Origin: Macrostomum hystrix
Taxonomy: Eukaryota > Platyhelminthes > Macrostomidae
Direction: 5' to 3'
Assembly: GCA_950097015.1 (NCBI GenBank)
Contig: CATNEN010000005.1
Coordinates: forward strand, 4,331,501 to 4,395,500
DNA length: 64,000 nucleotides
The translations under genes and the position numbers were made by a program. Under the pieces are notes generated by a model, which saw only the letters and a program-made list of their open reading frames with translations, had not been told where the DNA came from and ran no database searches. Below, in pieces: positions 1 through 12,500 of this stretch. How positions within the stretch are numbered: position 1 is the first letter of the stretch; each line of letters begins with the position of its first letter.

Positions 1-218
1 ATAATCGATTGCACACGGAGCATCATTTCAGTGTGTAGACCCAACACCATCACAACCAACCAAAACGTGCGTCGAGTCGCGAGTCAAAAATCAGTCTATT
101 GGACAGCCAATCCGGAAGATTCCCGATAAACCAAATATATAGAAGAGAGAGAAACTCGACGGCATCCTTTGATACCTCAGGAGGCGGTCTAAAATTTCTG
201 CAAGACAGTCTGAGCGAC

Positions 219-589
219 ATGGCTAGTGCGACACCGCCGCCCGACGCACTGTTGGACGACGCTTCAACCGGAGCTGATTCTGCTTCAGCTGCTGCCGCTG
301 CCGCTGCTGCTGCTGCGGCGCTTCGCTCGCTGGGCCTGCCGTCGCTTCTGCTGCGCCTCCTGCGCTCAATGTCCATCAGGCGGCGTCACCGGCTGCGCTG
401 GCGAGTGCTGGCCGAGCCAGATGGCAGCGTCGGGCTGCAGCTCGACTGGCCGGCACCAAGCGGCAGCGGCGGCGGCGTGGCGATCTCCAGGCGAAAAAAG
501 TTTTATCGGAAGAGCGGAAAGCGACAATCTGCCGGCAGAGGGGAGGCGAATTCTCGCTCAGATTTTTCGCATGCTGATGGCGATCTCAG
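219..589 (+). CDS. Exon 1 of the low-complexity protein gene
   Basis: The start is ATG at 219 with G at -3 and G at +4. It encodes a run of about eleven alanines near residue 25, then a basic Leu/Arg stretch, and ends in phase 2 at a GTGTGT donor. The same frame is open upstream to about 99, but only a TTG start lies there. Confidence 0.4.
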
Positions 590-2069
590 GTGTGTTTTTG
601 TCGGGAGTTGAGCTCGTTTAACTGGAGTCTACTTCGCTTGCCGGTTCCCCGCTGAGTTCTGTGCACGCGCACTTTTTTATCGTCTCCGAATCATAATTGT
701 CCCTTTGAACAGTCCGAACCTTCTCAACGCTCAACCTCCACCCCCAACCGCATCATCTAGCCGCTGCAGCACGTCGACTCAAACTCCTTCAGCATGGCTG
801 GCTCAGCACTGTCGCGGCTGCTGCTGTCTGCAGCTGTCTGGCCTTCCAAATCACTACTACTCCGGGAGTCACTGCGGTCAACAATCGCAGGCCCAATACC
901 GAACAGAGCGCAGCCGAGAGCCCCAGCTGGAAGCTCAAATGGCTGCTGTGAAACGCAGCAGATCAGTGGAATGCGGACTTCGAGCCTCAATGAGTCCTGA
1001 CGTTGAGTCACCTGAAATGCTTTCTCAACTGCCCCACCTGTCGCACCTGCAGCACCATCCGCCGCCGCCTCCGCCGACCTCCGCAACGCTGTCCTCCTCG
1101 CAAGCGTCCTGCACTTTCGCCAGCTCTGTTTGCTACCGGGAGGCTGCCGTTGCCGCCGCTACCGCCGCGGCCGCAGCAGCGGCAGCCGCCGCCGCTAATG
1201 CAGTATCGTCGGTGACGTCACCGAATCCGCCGCGTCGCTCTGTCACCTTTCACGGGGGATCCAGGGCCTGCCAGCAGCATCATCATCACCACCATCATCA
1301 TCAGCATCAGTACCAGCAGCAGCACCAGTACCAGCACCAGCAGCCGTGCCCGTATCAGCACTTGAGGTGCCCATTCGAAAGTGACTGCGAATTTGCCGAA
1401 CGTGTCGTCCACGCCGGCGGCCGATTTCGCAGCCGGAGCAGCGCCGCCAGCTTTGGCGCCCGCCTGCTGCGTGAAGTTCGCGCTCGGGTTGGCGCTGCCG
1501 CAGCCGCGGGCCGTCGCACCGGAGCCACAGTGGTCAGCGGAAAATACTTTCGCAGCCTCTCCTATTGGTGCGGCAGCGGCGGTGGCGGCGGTGGCGACGG
1601 CGGCGTGGCCGGAGGTGGAGGAGGCGGCAGAGGAAGACGACACCGTGGAGTCATCGGCGCTAGCGATGAAGAGGACGATGCGGATGCGAACGATTTTGGT
1701 CCGCCTCTGAGCTCACTCTCAGACGAAAAACTCGAGCCTGCGAGGCCGCCGCCTCCGTTTCAGCGTCACATGATGTCGCCAACCCCGACTCCGCCGCCGC
1801 CGCCGCCACCAATGTCTAGTCATCGTCGGCACCCGATGATCTCATCGGCTCATAGACCTCGCAGCCTCGACCAGGCTTTCCAGGAGGGCAACCAGCTGAT
1901 GCAACCGATGCAGCAGCCGATGCCTCCGCCGGCACCGTCACAGCAGCAACGACAAAAGGCAAGAACGCTCAACCATTGGGACTTTATCGGCGGTGGTGGA
2001 GGTGACGGAAGCGGCGGCGGAGGCAGCCGCAACGGTGGTGGCAGTGGCGGTCACATGACTTTTGTCTGA
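219..2069 (+). CDS. Low-complexity protein of unknown function, probably two exons (219-589, 713-2069)
   Basis: Not recognised. An ATG at 219 opens a frame that continues to 589, where CTCAG|GTGTGT is a plausible donor. The next frame opens after an acceptor ending at 712 (TTTGAACAG). Donor and acceptor are both phase 2, so the join keeps one frame to TGA at 2067-2069, about 575 residues. The product has a poly-Ala run near its N-terminus, a second Ala run, a His run followed by Gln/Tyr-rich sequence, Pro runs and two long Gly-rich stretches near the C-terminus. There is no signal peptide, membrane segment or known catalytic motif. Repetitive homopolymer coding with mixed synonymous codons favours a real disordered nuclear or cytoplasmic protein over chance. 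It is convergent with the dynein gene. The splice is inferred from phase agreement only; 713-2069 could stand alone with another start. Confidence 0.5.
590..712 (+). other. Short predicted intron (123 bp)
   Basis: Bounded by GTGTGT and TTTGAACAG, with a pyrimidine-rich stretch before the acceptor. It contains in-frame stop codons (TGA and TAA near 609-620), which is why splicing is invoked. Confidence 0.4.
713..2069 (+). CDS. Exon 2 of the low-complexity protein gene
   Basis: This is the longest uninterrupted frame outside the dynein gene and the repeat arrays (about 450 residues). It contains Pro-rich, poly-Ala, poly-His/Gln and poly-Gly tracts and ends in a Gly-rich tail. The antisense and shifted frames here are shorter. 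Confidence 0.5.
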
Positions 2070-3970
2070 GAATGTGCAGTTACTTCTAACGCGAGCGCCA
2101 TTTGTAAAACTAGCGGTTTTTACGGAAAATGAGTCGAGTTTCAATATTTTCCTACTTTTTTCCTCTTCTTCTTGTTAAAAAAATGGAACGATAAGTATTG
2201 CTTTGCGAGCCTTTTTGTGAGTGATTGCTTTTCGTTTGTTTCTTCGTTAAAAAAATTCTATCTATTTTAAGCAGTAGACATGAGATATCTTTGATACTCG
2301 AACCTTGATGCTTAAGCTAAGCAAGTTTATCTTTAAAGATATTGCACTAATGCAGCCTTCTCATAATGCATAATTTGCCTCAGCTGCACGCGTTGTTATT
2401 TCTCACCGTGGAAGTGATACCTCACACTTAATAATGGGTTAATAAGATTATAAAAAATACACTTTATCTCGCTTATAACCATATATATGAAGCAATATAT
2501 TCCGTCCATTTTGATTTTGTACTTTCGATCAGTTAAAAACTACTTGCAACTGCATCGATCCAGTTCCAACATTCGAATTAGTTCTCCGTTAGGTAATGCT
2601 TGTCACTCAAGAAAAATACTGGCGCGAAACTGTGAAGCAAAAACGAAAAATCTTCTAAGCCTGGTTTCTGCCGACGAACAGAAATTGTAATTTTTCTTCC
2701 CGTAGATATGTCGGTTTGGGGTTTTGCCTACGGTTGAAAGGTCCAATTATCGCCTGTCGCTTCATCCGAGCAATGACCCGATAGACTGACAGACTGGGCA
2801 GACAAGCAGACATCCAGGCTAAAGTGTTAATCATTTTCTGTGTAAAGTGCATCTTTCTGTTGAATGCACTACAATTTGCTGCTGACAGTTCCCAGGAAAG
2901 GGTGCTTGTGTGTTGCGAATGCAAATGCGAGTAGCTTGTGCAGTTATAAGAGCAGTTAGTAGTTAAAATAGCATCCTAATCCGAAACTAAGGTCTGGAGT
3001 TCGAATCCGCTGTACATCTATAGTCCAACTAAGCAAAGGTTTGTGAACTTTTTTTTACCAGGTTGATGTTGATAATAATTGGTATAATAAATTGATTACA
3101 CTTCTTCCAATTACTCCAGCCCCGGTTGTTCCACTGGAATTTCGATTCGAACGCCCGACGTTCAAGGCGTAAATCCGACTGTCTATCTATGCATGTGCAA
3201 AAGCGACTTCAATTATAAATTCGTGCTAATCAACGTTTATTATTTCTTAGTAAATTACTGAATTACTGATGAACTTTAGTCGACAGATTAAAAAAGCAGG
3301 TAGTTTATACTTGTTGCAGAAAACTTTATTGTTCTCAAAAATATGTAAACCATTTTTCAGTTGCTCATACACGCATATAAATATTTTTCAGCAGTTGCGA
3401 TCGCAGCTATAAAAATTGATTAATAAGGATAGAGTATTATTAACTGTCGTTTTGAGAACTTTTTCCCCTAAAATTTAAAACGAAAATAACATTTTTCTTG
3501 TCCAGTCACTGGAGACAAATAGTTGAAGACTGAATAAAGCTCTGAGAATAAAGATGACTAAGTTTAAGGACAGTTATAAAAATTGAAAAAAAGTAAAATG
3601 TAAAGAACAGGACTGAGAAAAATTGAAAATAAAGAGCTAGCCTGACTAGAAGGAGGTATAATAAGTATCATTGGGTTACAACAGATCGTAAATAGCAGAA
3701 GGTAGAATAAACACAGCAGTAAATAAATATGAGTGCACTTTAGATGTCTTCTGTAATTTTCGCTTTGATTTGTAAGATATAACAAAGCAAGTTATTCAAA
3801 TGTTTGATTTTTTTAAGTTCGAAAAAAATGTTTTTTTTTAAGACGCCATCATTTGTCCACTGAGTTACTTAGTCAATGCAATCACTCACCTATTAAATAA
3901 TGAATATCAAGGCAGTGCTTAAAGATTAAACGTTTTTAAGTGCAATAGGAAAATAATAAAGTAAAGTATA
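2070..3970. other. Intergenic region, AT-rich
   Basis: No credible coding sequence. Two spots near 2995-3030 and 3125-3175 resemble the B-box region of tRNA-derived SINEs (GGAGTTCGAATCC; GATTCGAACGCCCGAC in antisense), so decayed SINE pieces are likely. The rest holds nothing I can name. Confidence 0.5.
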
Positions 3971-4089
3971 GAATAATACCCCCCTGATTTCGTTTCTATG
4001 GCATAGGAACTGCTTCGGACTGCGCCTCGGTGTAGAAACGCGTCCTCAGCCGTTCCTAGGCCATAGACAACGATTTCAGGGGGTATTAT
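3971..4089. mobile_element. Foldback (MITE-like) element 1
   Basis: About 119 bp. The two arms are inverted complements over nearly 40 bp: the left begins GAATAATACCCCCCTGATTT, and the reverse complement of the right end begins ATAATACCCCCTGAAATCG. The 6-bp sequence AGTATA flanks both sides (3965-3970 and 4090-4095) as a possible target duplication. It has no coding capacity. The superfamily cannot be assigned. Confidence 0.55.
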
Positions 4090-4096
4090 AGTATAT

Positions 4097-4278
4097 ATTC
4101 AATCCTAAAGCTTGGCCCGGCTCACGAGATTGCACTACTATAACTGTTTACAGCAACTGTGACCATAGACTATATGTTTAATCGGCCTAGGCCGTTAAGT
4201 GACTGGCTTAGGCCAGTTTAATAACAAAAAAATAGAATTAATAGCCAATAGGCCGGGCCAAGCTGGGGATTAAATTCA
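4097..4278. mobile_element. Foldback (MITE-like) element 2
   Basis: About 180 bp with imperfect inverted ends. ATTCAATCCTAAAGCTTGGC on the left pairs with TGAATTTAATCCCCAGCTTG (reverse complement of the right end), and the match continues into GGCCCGGC. Internal short palindromes such as GGCCTAGGCC are present. It abuts element 1 and lies about 70 bp beyond the dynein stop codon, so it may fall in the dynein 3' UTR. Confidence 0.45.
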
Positions 4279-4347
4279 ACCAACCACCGAAAAAAAACAA
4301 AAATCAGTAGTATATCGCAGTCAGATCCAGTTCAGCCATCAGTCGAA

Positions 4348-7300
4348 TCACATGACGTCGCAGAGCAGCGCCACTCCACGCATGACCCAATGATCCGCTG
4401 GCAGACTAGTTCGCAGCTTGATGGCGGCCACGTAGGTGAGGTCTGTGCGACGCGGCTTCTTGTAGATCGGGCACAGGTACAGCTTCTCGTCCTTCGTCGG
4501 CCCGTTGATGGCGTAGATGTGCACCACAGGCAGCTGTTCGTTGAGGATCTTCGGCCGGGCCTCCGTCAGGCGGCTGTTTCTGCGGTCCCAGCCGGCGCCC
4601 TCCAGGAACAGGCCGTGAACGTAAACTCCCTCGGCTGGCGGGCTGTGCACATCGGATAGAAGCATTTTGGTGACATCGTTGTGCAGCAGGACGCTGTCCA
4701 GCGCCCAGCCCTTGTGGGCGCGCGTCACCTCCTGGCGCATGGCGGTCAGGAAGCCCTGCGGATTGAAGAAGCCGGTCATCCAGAAGCAGTTGGGTCGGCC
4801 GGAAAACACCCAGGTGTGGAACTGCTGGTTCCGGTTGATCAGCTCCGTGAACCAGAAGCCGAGAGCGGAAGAGTCCCAGGAGATCTTGCTCCACACCTTC
4901 GGTATCTTGGCGTCGTACATGGAGTCCAGTGCGTCGCGCAGGTTCTCGTTCATGATGATGGTGCCGTCGATTGCCAGCTTGAGATCTGTCAGCGTGGTTC
5001 TCACGGCAGAGATGACGCGCTGCATGCGGTCCACCTCCTGCCTGAGGAAGATGTTCATCGGCTGCAGCGGGCCCATCTTTTGCAGTCGCTCACGAACCTC
5101 GAACGGCACATAGTCGCCTGGCAGCTTCTCCAGGAGGTCCTCGGCCTGCTTGTACACCACAGACTCGCGAGTTTCACCCGAGCCGCCACCGGAGTCCTTC
5201 GGCTGAATGCTGAGGATGCAGTCCAGAATGGTCTTAGTGGTGCGGCCCTGGTAGCTGATGTCAGCGTTGGCGTGCAGGCCGAACACCTGCGGCGTGTCAT
5301 AGCCGGGCAGGTTCTGAATATATTCGAAGTACTCGTTGAGCCTGGCAAACTTCGGAATGCTGTAGCCTTTGTAGAACTCAAAAGTTGGCTCGAACATCTT
5401 CTCGGAGAACCAGACCTTGCAGAAGGTGTTGAGCAGAATCTTGTCGAAGTCGTCGGTAACCCTGCCGCCGTACTGGATTTCGCTGAGCATGTACCTGACG
5501 GTGCTCCAGTTTACACCCTTCTTTAGATCCATATCATCAAGGTGGTTCTGCACGAACTGGATGCTCGCATTCAAATCAGCAGTGTTGAACTCGTAGGGAA
5601 TATTCCAACCGATCGGGCCGAACTTTCGACGTTCTTGGACGACTGTGTGCAGGAAGGCAACACCGTAGAGCATCGGGCGCCACTGCGCCATGTTGCTGAT
5701 GTCCAGGAAGTCCTGAGTGAAGCTGGTGAAGGTTCGCTTCAGGCCTGCCTTCACTCCCTGAGGCGGCTCGTTAGTGAACTTGATGGACTGCTGGAGGAAG
5801 GAGATGGGGAATTTCGGGTGTACCTCACATGTGACCCACAGGCTGAAGTCCTCGTGCACCGTTTCCGCCTCCACTAGCTGGTCCATGACTTCCATAAGAT
5901 AGTCTAGAGACAGATGACAGTTCTGCAGCAGAACCCAGCCTCCATTCAGCAGGCAATTAGACATGAGACGCCTGGCGTGAACCTCCTGTCCCTGACCCAT
6001 CGAGATGGCCTTGCACTCCTTCTTGTGCTTCTTGGCCAGCAGTTCAATGCTCGGTGTGGGATCCGAGCCCATCGATAGCAGGCCAACCATTGGGGTTCGT
6101 GGCTCGGATTCCTCCCAGACGACTTCCACATCGAGGATGACACCCTCGGCAAACTTTTCTCCAAGACTGTCGGCGATGTACCGCTTCGCCTGAGAGATGG
6201 TTCGATCCGGGCACCAGGACCTGATGAGCAGAAGGCGTCGGAATGCGTCTAGGTTTGTACTGTACCCATCAGGTATGATTTCTTCCTCCGGGGCTTCTTT
6301 ATCAAACCACTGCTTCCAGGCCTTCTCACTGCGGCTGATCTGGTCCAGGATGCCAGAGAACTGGTGAAGGTTCGACAGCTCGACTAGGTTTAGCCATGTG
6401 GAGTCCAGAATCCACTTGTGTGGCTTTGGTTGCACCACATTCAGGTCCAGAGATGCACCGCCCTTAATAAGGGTCTGGAACTCCTCGTGCTTCACCTTCT
6501 TACCGTGAATGTCAATCTTCAGGGCCAACAACAGAGTGAATGTCATTTTGTCCTCTTCGTATAGTCCACGGACTGCATACTTCCAAACCTCAAAAGTCAT
6601 GTAGTCGATTATATTGGTTATCCGTTTGGTTGTGATTGGCGACTTCGACGACCGCTCCATCGAGAGGTCAAAGAGGCCAAGGAATTGTCTCAATGACGTC
6701 TGGTACATGACATTCACCATGGACATCTCGGTAATCAAGAAGTACAGAATTGAGCCTCTAGATGCTACTGGGCGGTACTCCTCTCGAGCTGATGCAATCT
6801 TAATCTGAGTGTCTTTCGCAGTCTCAATTTTCTGTCTGACATCGGCGGACGTTACTTTGGTTTCTTTAAGAACGCCAATCAGCTCTTCGTCATCAACTAG
6901 TGAGCCCTGAGTGCTAGTCAGTCTGAACAACAGGGTGTCTTCCAGGTTCTTCATAATTTTGTTGTTGTTAGTTACGTCTTCCATCAGTTGAACCCTCTGT
7001 TCTTCGAGCTCTGACTTCTCGGTCTTGATCACACGACCAAGCAGCTGATCCTCCAAGCCTTTCATTGTCACCGTGAAGTCAATGATGCTTGTTTTGGCAT
7101 AAATTTCTGGAGTATAAGCAGGGTTCGGCAGTTTGGTTGTTACAAAAAGGGTGAAACCTTTCAGCACGTCGACTTCCTTGTCACCAACTTTGACCTTCAG
7201 AGTGGACCCCTGTTTGATGAAGTTCTTCTCGAGCACGTTGTCGAGTGCAGGATCTAACTCCTCATTAATATCCTCGATGAGAAGCGGCCGGCCTAGAGAT

Positions 7301-9525
7301 AGGGCATCCTCTAGGTGCTGTCTGAAGTACTTGTGGTTCAGAGAAGTAATCTGAAGTTCCTTAGAAGCCTCGCGGTTCTTGATCCAGATTTTGCCCTGTC
7401 CTTGAGGGTCGATGAGCAGTGGATAACGGCTGGCCTGAGTCACGATGATGCCGTTCTCTGTGCTCAGCTCATCGTTTGGGAGGCCTTGCAGATTCCATTC
7501 CGCAATGGTGGTAGCCTCTACCAGCATCTCGATAAGGTTGAGACTGTCACTGTACGGAATCTTCTTATCCTTCATATTCTTTTGCCAGTTCTTGTTCAGC
7601 AGCAGCCGGAAATCCTGATTGAACGGGCCCGAGTAGGACAGGAAGGCGGTGGCCATGAGGACGTCGCCAACCAGTCTGCCGATTTGAGCCTTGTACTCCT
7701 TGCTCTGGCGAGTCCAGCGCTCTTTCTCGTCTGCCAGGCCGGTGATCAGCTGCTCGGCGGCGCTCATCTTCCTGCGGCAAGCCGCGGCATCGTCCTCCAG
7801 CGCCTGCTTCTTGCGCATCGCCTCCTCGTAGACTGCCCGGACCTTCGCTAGCTCGGCCTCCTTCTCGTCTAACGTCGCTTGGGCGGCGGCCAAGTCTTCG
7901 TTAGCCTTCTTCAGACGAACCTCCTGTTTGGCTAGATTGTCCTTCAGCGGCATAACCTCTTTGTTAATCCAGAAGAACTCCTGCATAGCCTTTGTCCAGG
8001 AGAGCAGGCCAGCTACGTTGCCGCACACCCTTTTGGCTGTCTCCAAGTTGTAGTCTTCCATTTCGATGTACGGCATCAGAAATTCTATGCTCTCTTCGTT
8101 CATTGAGTCCTTGGCGAACTGCGTTAGCATGCTTAAGAAGCCTGTGTTGGACATGAGCTTCAAGGACTCGCTCCAGCTGGGCTTCACGCACGGCCTCTCG
8201 GGGTCTGGCGCCACCATGTCCAGCCGACGTAGGAACAAGATTAGAACGCAGTCCATGATGCGCATGATAAGGTGCGGCGGCTTGCCAAGCTTCCGTACCG
8301 TGGCAATATCAGCCGGCTTGATGGTGTTCAGAGCTTCCTCTGCAGCTTCGAGAGCTGGTTTGGCAGCCTCCAGCTTGCCTTCAGCGATGGCCTTATCCTG
8401 CGCGATCGAGTCCACAATGGCCTGAGCCCGATCTTTGACCACTTGCACTTTGTTCTTGATTTCTTGGGCCGCCTGTTGTTGAACAGCTACCTGCTTCAAA
8501 ACCTCCTCTGCTTCTTTATTAGCCACCTCGAGTTCCTTCTCTTTAACTACGAGCTCTTCGCTGAGAATCTTCACAGACTCTTGAGCCTCCAGCAGTTTCT
8601 CCAGACCGCTGTCCATTCTTCCGGCGAGTCCCTGGAAAAACTGCAGCTTTTCTTCGTAGATCTTCTTGTAGCCCTGCAGGAAGCTGAGGTAGGACTTAGG
8701 CGTCACGTGAGTGCTGCGCCTGTAGCGATTGAAATACTCGGAGCAGCTCTCAGCAACTCCGTCGTGCACAACACCCATGGTTTGGATGAGGTCCTGCTTC
8801 ACGACATCGGAGCAAACCATGGGGAATTTTGACAAGAAGTGATCCGCCACTGCCACCAGGGCATCGCGAGGCCAGCGCTGGAACCAGTCCATGGTGCAGC
8901 CGGAAATTAGTGCTGGGAACTTCAGAGCGCGGCTGCGGAACTTCTCACCGACTGGAGAGAAGCACAGAACCACGTGCAAATTCTGCCGGGTCCTTGAGAG
9001 GAAGTACTCCTGCAGGTTCTCGTTGGTTGGTGGACGCCTCGGGAACTCTTTCTTCATCACGCTGATCAACTCTTGACAGATTTCGTCCATTTCATCGCGC
9101 GGAAACAGGTTGGAGACGACGCCTGAGGCGAGAACATTGTTGAGATACTCAAGGAAGCTCTCATCTTTGATCTCGTTATCGGTGAACACGAACGTGATTC
9201 CCCTGCCCTGCTGACCAGCTGTCCGATAGAGGAACTTCAGATCCTCCATCAGATTTGAAACATTGTAGGATCTTGTGAGTGTGATTTGGAAGGTGTTATA
9301 GCCGGCGATAAACGAGGCTAGCCTGGTCAGCGACTGTTTGCCAGATCCGCCGACGCCGACGAGCAGAGCGTTGCCACGCGGCGTGCTGATGATGCGCGAT
9401 ATCTTCACCAGATGCGTCATGGCGTCCTGGAAGAACACAAGGTCCATACCGGCTCCGCGAATGTTCTCATTGTACTGGCCCATGAAATAGCGAAGGCGCT
9501 CTCCCAGAGACTCAAACGACGGGAT
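4348..9525 (-). CDS. DNAH5: DNAH5 exon 12 (5,178 bp; AAA4 to C-terminus)
   Basis: A terminal exon of 1,725 codons plus stop, with acceptor CATTTCAG, phase 0. Starts [14 protein letters not shown]. Contains the AAA4 P-loop GVGGSGKQS, both stalk coiled coils, the microtubule-binding domain, AAA5, AAA6 and the C-terminal domain with [20 protein letters not shown]. Stop TGA at 4350-4348. Confidence 0.98.
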   Translation of the reverse strand: MPSFESLGERLRYFMGQYNENIRGAGMDLVFFQDAMTHLVKISRIISTPRGNALLVGVGGSGKQSLTRLASFIAGYNTFQITLTRSYNVSNLMEDLKFLYRTAGQQGRGITFVFTDNEIKDESFLEYLNNVLASGVVSNLFPRDEMDEICQELISVMKKEFPRRPPTNENLQEYFLSRTRQNLHVVLCFSPVGEKFRSRALKFPALISGCTMDWFQRWPRDALVAVADHFLSKFPMVCSDVVKQDLIQTMGVVHDGVAESCSEYFNRYRRSTHVTPKSYLSFLQGYKKIYEEKLQFFQGLAGRMDSGLEKLLEAQESVKILSEELVVKEKELEVANKEAEEVLKQVAVQQQAAQEIKNKVQVVKDRAQAIVDSIAQDKAIAEGKLEAAKPALEAAEEALNTIKPADIATVRKLGKPPHLIMRIMDCVLILFLRRLDMVAPDPERPCVKPSWSESLKLMSNTGFLSMLTQFAKDSMNEESIEFLMPYIEMEDYNLETAKRVCGNVAGLLSWTKAMQEFFWINKEVMPLKDNLAKQEVRLKKANEDLAAAQATLDEKEAELAKVRAVYEEAMRKKQALEDDAAACRRKMSAAEQLITGLADEKERWTRQSKEYKAQIGRLVGDVLMATAFLSYSGPFNQDFRLLLNKNWQKNMKDKKIPYSDSLNLIEMLVEATTIAEWNLQGLPNDELSTENGIIVTQASRYPLLIDPQGQGKIWIKNREASKELQITSLNHKYFRQHLEDALSLGRPLLIEDINEELDPALDNVLEKNFIKQGSTLKVKVGDKEVDVLKGFTLFVTTKLPNPAYTPEIYAKTSIIDFTVTMKGLEDQLLGRVIKTEKSELEEQRVQLMEDVTNNNKIMKNLEDTLLFRLTSTQGSLVDDEELIGVLKETKVTSADVRQKIETAKDTQIKIASAREEYRPVASRGSILYFLITEMSMVNVMYQTSLRQFLGLFDLSMERSSKSPITTKRITNIIDYMTFEVWKYAVRGLYEEDKMTFTLLLALKIDIHGKKVKHEEFQTLIKGGASLDLNVVQPKPHKWILDSTWLNLVELSNLHQFSGILDQISRSEKAWKQWFDKEAPEEEIIPDGYSTNLDAFRRLLLIRSWCPDRTISQAKRYIADSLGEKFAEGVILDVEVVWEESEPRTPMVGLLSMGSDPTPSIELLAKKHKKECKAISMGQGQEVHARRLMSNCLLNGGWVLLQNCHLSLDYLMEVMDQLVEAETVHEDFSLWVTCEVHPKFPISFLQQSIKFTNEPPQGVKAGLKRTFTSFTQDFLDISNMAQWRPMLYGVAFLHTVVQERRKFGPIGWNIPYEFNTADLNASIQFVQNHLDDMDLKKGVNWSTVRYMLSEIQYGGRVTDDFDKILLNTFCKVWFSEKMFEPTFEFYKGYSIPKFARLNEYFEYIQNLPGYDTPQVFGLHANADISYQGRTTKTILDCILSIQPKDSGGGSGETRESVVYKQAEDLLEKLPGDYVPFEVRERLQKMGPLQPMNIFLRQEVDRMQRVISAVRTTLTDLKLAIDGTIIMNENLRDALDSMYDAKIPKVWSKISWDSSALGFWFTELINRNQQFHTWVFSGRPNCFWMTGFFNPQGFLTAMRQEVTRAHKGWALDSVLLHNDVTKMLLSDVHSPPAEGVYVHGLFLEGAGWDRRNSRLTEARPKILNEQLPVVHIYAINGPTKDEKLYLCPIYKKPRRTDLTYVAAIKLRTSLPADHWVMRGVALLCDVM

Positions 9526-12500
9526 CTGAAATGGAAATAGTAAAACGCTTGTACATGGTATGCCTCAATTACGAGTAATGGGTTTCATAAATAAGACTCG
9601 GCTAACTGGACTGTAAAGCTAATACATGACTAATGACAGATTAATGAGACAATTAATAAGACATACCGGCTCGTAGACGCGAGGCATCTCAAAGTCCGTG
9701 TCGTCGGGCTCTTCGCCAGTGGCCTCCGGGGCATCTCTGAAATGCAAAGTGCTTTTTGTATATGTTATCCCAAAGCCTCTTTTCTGTGGATAATTAGAAT
9801 GCCGATTTCCACACTTCCCTGGGGCGAGTTGACATTCAGTAAATTAGACAGCCTTGTTAATTGTGGGATAACTGCTAATGATTCTAATCGCATGATAAAA
9901 TATCATCGCTCCATTGTAATATGCAAGTGAATTGCTGAAGATATTGAAGCCAATCAGCGGCTGAAAGAACGTTTTCAGTAAAAAAGGCTTCAAGAAAATG
10001 AGCTCAGAAGGCTTTCAGCTAAGTCTGCCTTAATGGACAGGATAAGTATAGGCCGAATGATCTGAGAAGATTTCTCTGGGGACATTTCCGGATAAAAAAC
10101 TGGCCTTTCCTTCCGTCTGAAATTCATACCCAAATTTGGTCAATTCTCTGCCGATCGAAGCCTCAATTGTCCTTTAGGCGACCCCATTATACGGGCTAAT
10201 AGAGCTGGGCTGAATGCCATAAATTTTAATCAGCCTATGGATTGAATACTGGATAATGTCCCTTTCTTGCCTGAGAAAGTCCACAAAGAACGTAGTCGGC
10301 TCCACAAGCCTGCCAACCTCCTCGCCCATGTCCTCGACAATCACGCGGGACATTGTCTTTGTGAACCAGTTGACATCGTCGTAGGTTGTGAATCTGAAAA
10401 ATTTGTGTTCCCAATTTTTAATGAATCTCAGTTTAACTGATTAGAAATAAGGAGAAATGTTTTTTTCAGGTTCCTGTTCCTAACCGGTCAGAGATCACTC
10501 GGCAGCACTCGTGCTTCCACAGGCTGAACACTGTGTGGGCGTCTTTGATGACGTCACTGACAGTGTTGATCATGCCTTGCCAGATGCGGCTCAGATCGCG
10601 CAGGTTGAACACGTAGTGAAACTTTGCCGGTGTTGGCAGCATCTTGATCTTCGTCAGCTGCCACAGGCGTCTGGTCAGCGGCACAAGCCGGGCGATCAGT
10701 GTTCTCACCTCGGTGGTGAATCTGCGCTCCTGACAGTAATGTCCGCAGCCGATGACGCTGAAGATCTTGTCGATGCTAGGATTCGACGGCAGGGTGCAGT
10801 TGAAAATGTTGAACTGGCGCTTTAGCCGCTGAGGGATGTCGTTGCGGCCGCCGCCCGGGTGAATCATGGCGGCCATGAACTGCATGTCCACGAGTGTGGT
10901 GAAATCGCCCGGCTTCTCTAGATTGTAGAATCCGGAGTTCTCCATTAGCTGGCGAACAATCTCGTTGGCAATCTGATCGCCCCATTCGTTGATGACGGGC
11001 ATGTTGATATCGTCGATAAAGACGGTCATTTTCCGACCAGCTGGCGGTCCGAACGTGGATCCCATGCGCTTGTCAACGTAGCTCTCGATGGTGCGCTGAA
11101 ACATCATCGGGGTGGTGGCGCTGGAGAAGTTCAACGCCTTGTTCATGTGCTCCTCAGGGTTGAATCTGGCCAGGAATTTGTTGATGAGCACAGTCTTGGC
11201 TGTTCCCTGCTCGCCGATCAGCAACACCTGCTTCTCCTGCTTGTGGATGGTGTGGATTAGGAATTCAGTGCGCACGTTGTCAACGTTCGGTACGAGAATG
11301 GAGCCGTACTCGGGCGTGCTGTCTGTCGGATAGGCGAACTCTTCCACCTTCTCATCCCAGTGCTGCCAGGCGCCCGTCTCGCTAACGAGAAAGTCAAACA
11401 TCGTGTTGTCCGAGTCCGCAGGGTACACTGGCAGGTCTAGCTTGAGACCTCGCATGTGCTGCTCAAGCTTGTTCCTGTCCTCCCACTCGAGCAGAGCTCC
11501 AACTGACCACATTACGACAAAGACGTACACCCTCCGGTAGAACTCTGGTCGCATCGAGCCCTCTTTCTCCTCTCGTCGAGGAATCAGTCCTTCAAGCAAG
11601 TCGCAGCACTGGCGCACAATGAAGGCTTCTAGAACATTTATTTTGAAGGTCAGGAACTGTGTGGCGAACAGTAGGATGTCCGGAAACGAGCCTTCGAACA
11701 GTGGGAATAGTTGGTCGCGCTCGAGCGCCGGCCGTTTGAGCAACCAGCCGCTTAGCAGCGGGTTCCAGTTGAGGCCGGAGCTGGACATGTACACCATGCC
11801 GTTGCGGGACACGGTGGCAGGCGAAGCGTTGTCAATGTTGTGCACCTCGAAGATGATCTTGCAGTTGGGTGCCATGGGGATGCGGTCTCCGTTGGCCAGT
11901 GTGAGTGTCTTGTTATCGTCCAGCACAGAATTGAGGTTCTCAATCCAGATGGCATCGACGGGGCCGTCCAGCACCAGCCAGATGTGCTCGCCCTTCTTGG
12001 CCTTCAGGGTTCGACGCCACAGAGTGGAGAAAATGCCGTCAGTCCAGTCGTTGGTGGCAACGTCGAGCCGGCCGAACATCTGCGGCGCGGTGATGGCCTT
12101 GGGGTTCATCCGCAACTCCCTGTGCGGCTCGCCGCAGTCGGTCATTGCCTTCATCAGCGTGTGGATGCAGCAGGTCTTGCCAGCTCCAGACGGGCCCAGC
12201 GTCATCATGCCGTGACGAACCCGCTGCGTCTCGAACAGCTGGATGAGCTTCAGGTTCCAGGAGTCCCAGTTGATGATTTCGGCAGCTTGGACCTGCTGCG
12301 AAATTGCCGCCTCCAGCTGCGGGTAGCCGGCCTTGTCCAGCTGAATACCTGCGGATGGCAGCATCGAAGACTGGATGAGTAACTGCTGTTCTAACATTCT
12401 AGCTCATGCGAATAAATAAGTGCCAATCAAAGCCAAATTCATGTGCAGGAGTAAACAAAGCGAAAATTTAGGAGAAAATTTTTCCGAGGTTTGTTATTTT

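Larger units (their letters stand above)
9526..10484 (-). other. DNAH5 introns 9-11 around two small exons
   Basis: Apart from exons 10 and 11 this stretch is intronic. It contains one GC-AG intron (9737-10270). I see no other feature in it. Confidence 0.7.

Noticed and set aside
1218-1643. Antisense and shifted Ala/Val-rich frames in the first gene
   Set aside because: GC-rich simple codon repeats leave several frames open. The frame with the longest continuous reading and a matching splice was preferred.
4390-8832. Many plus-strand frames opposite the dynein exons
   Set aside because: Shadows of DNAH5 codons with no independent similarity.
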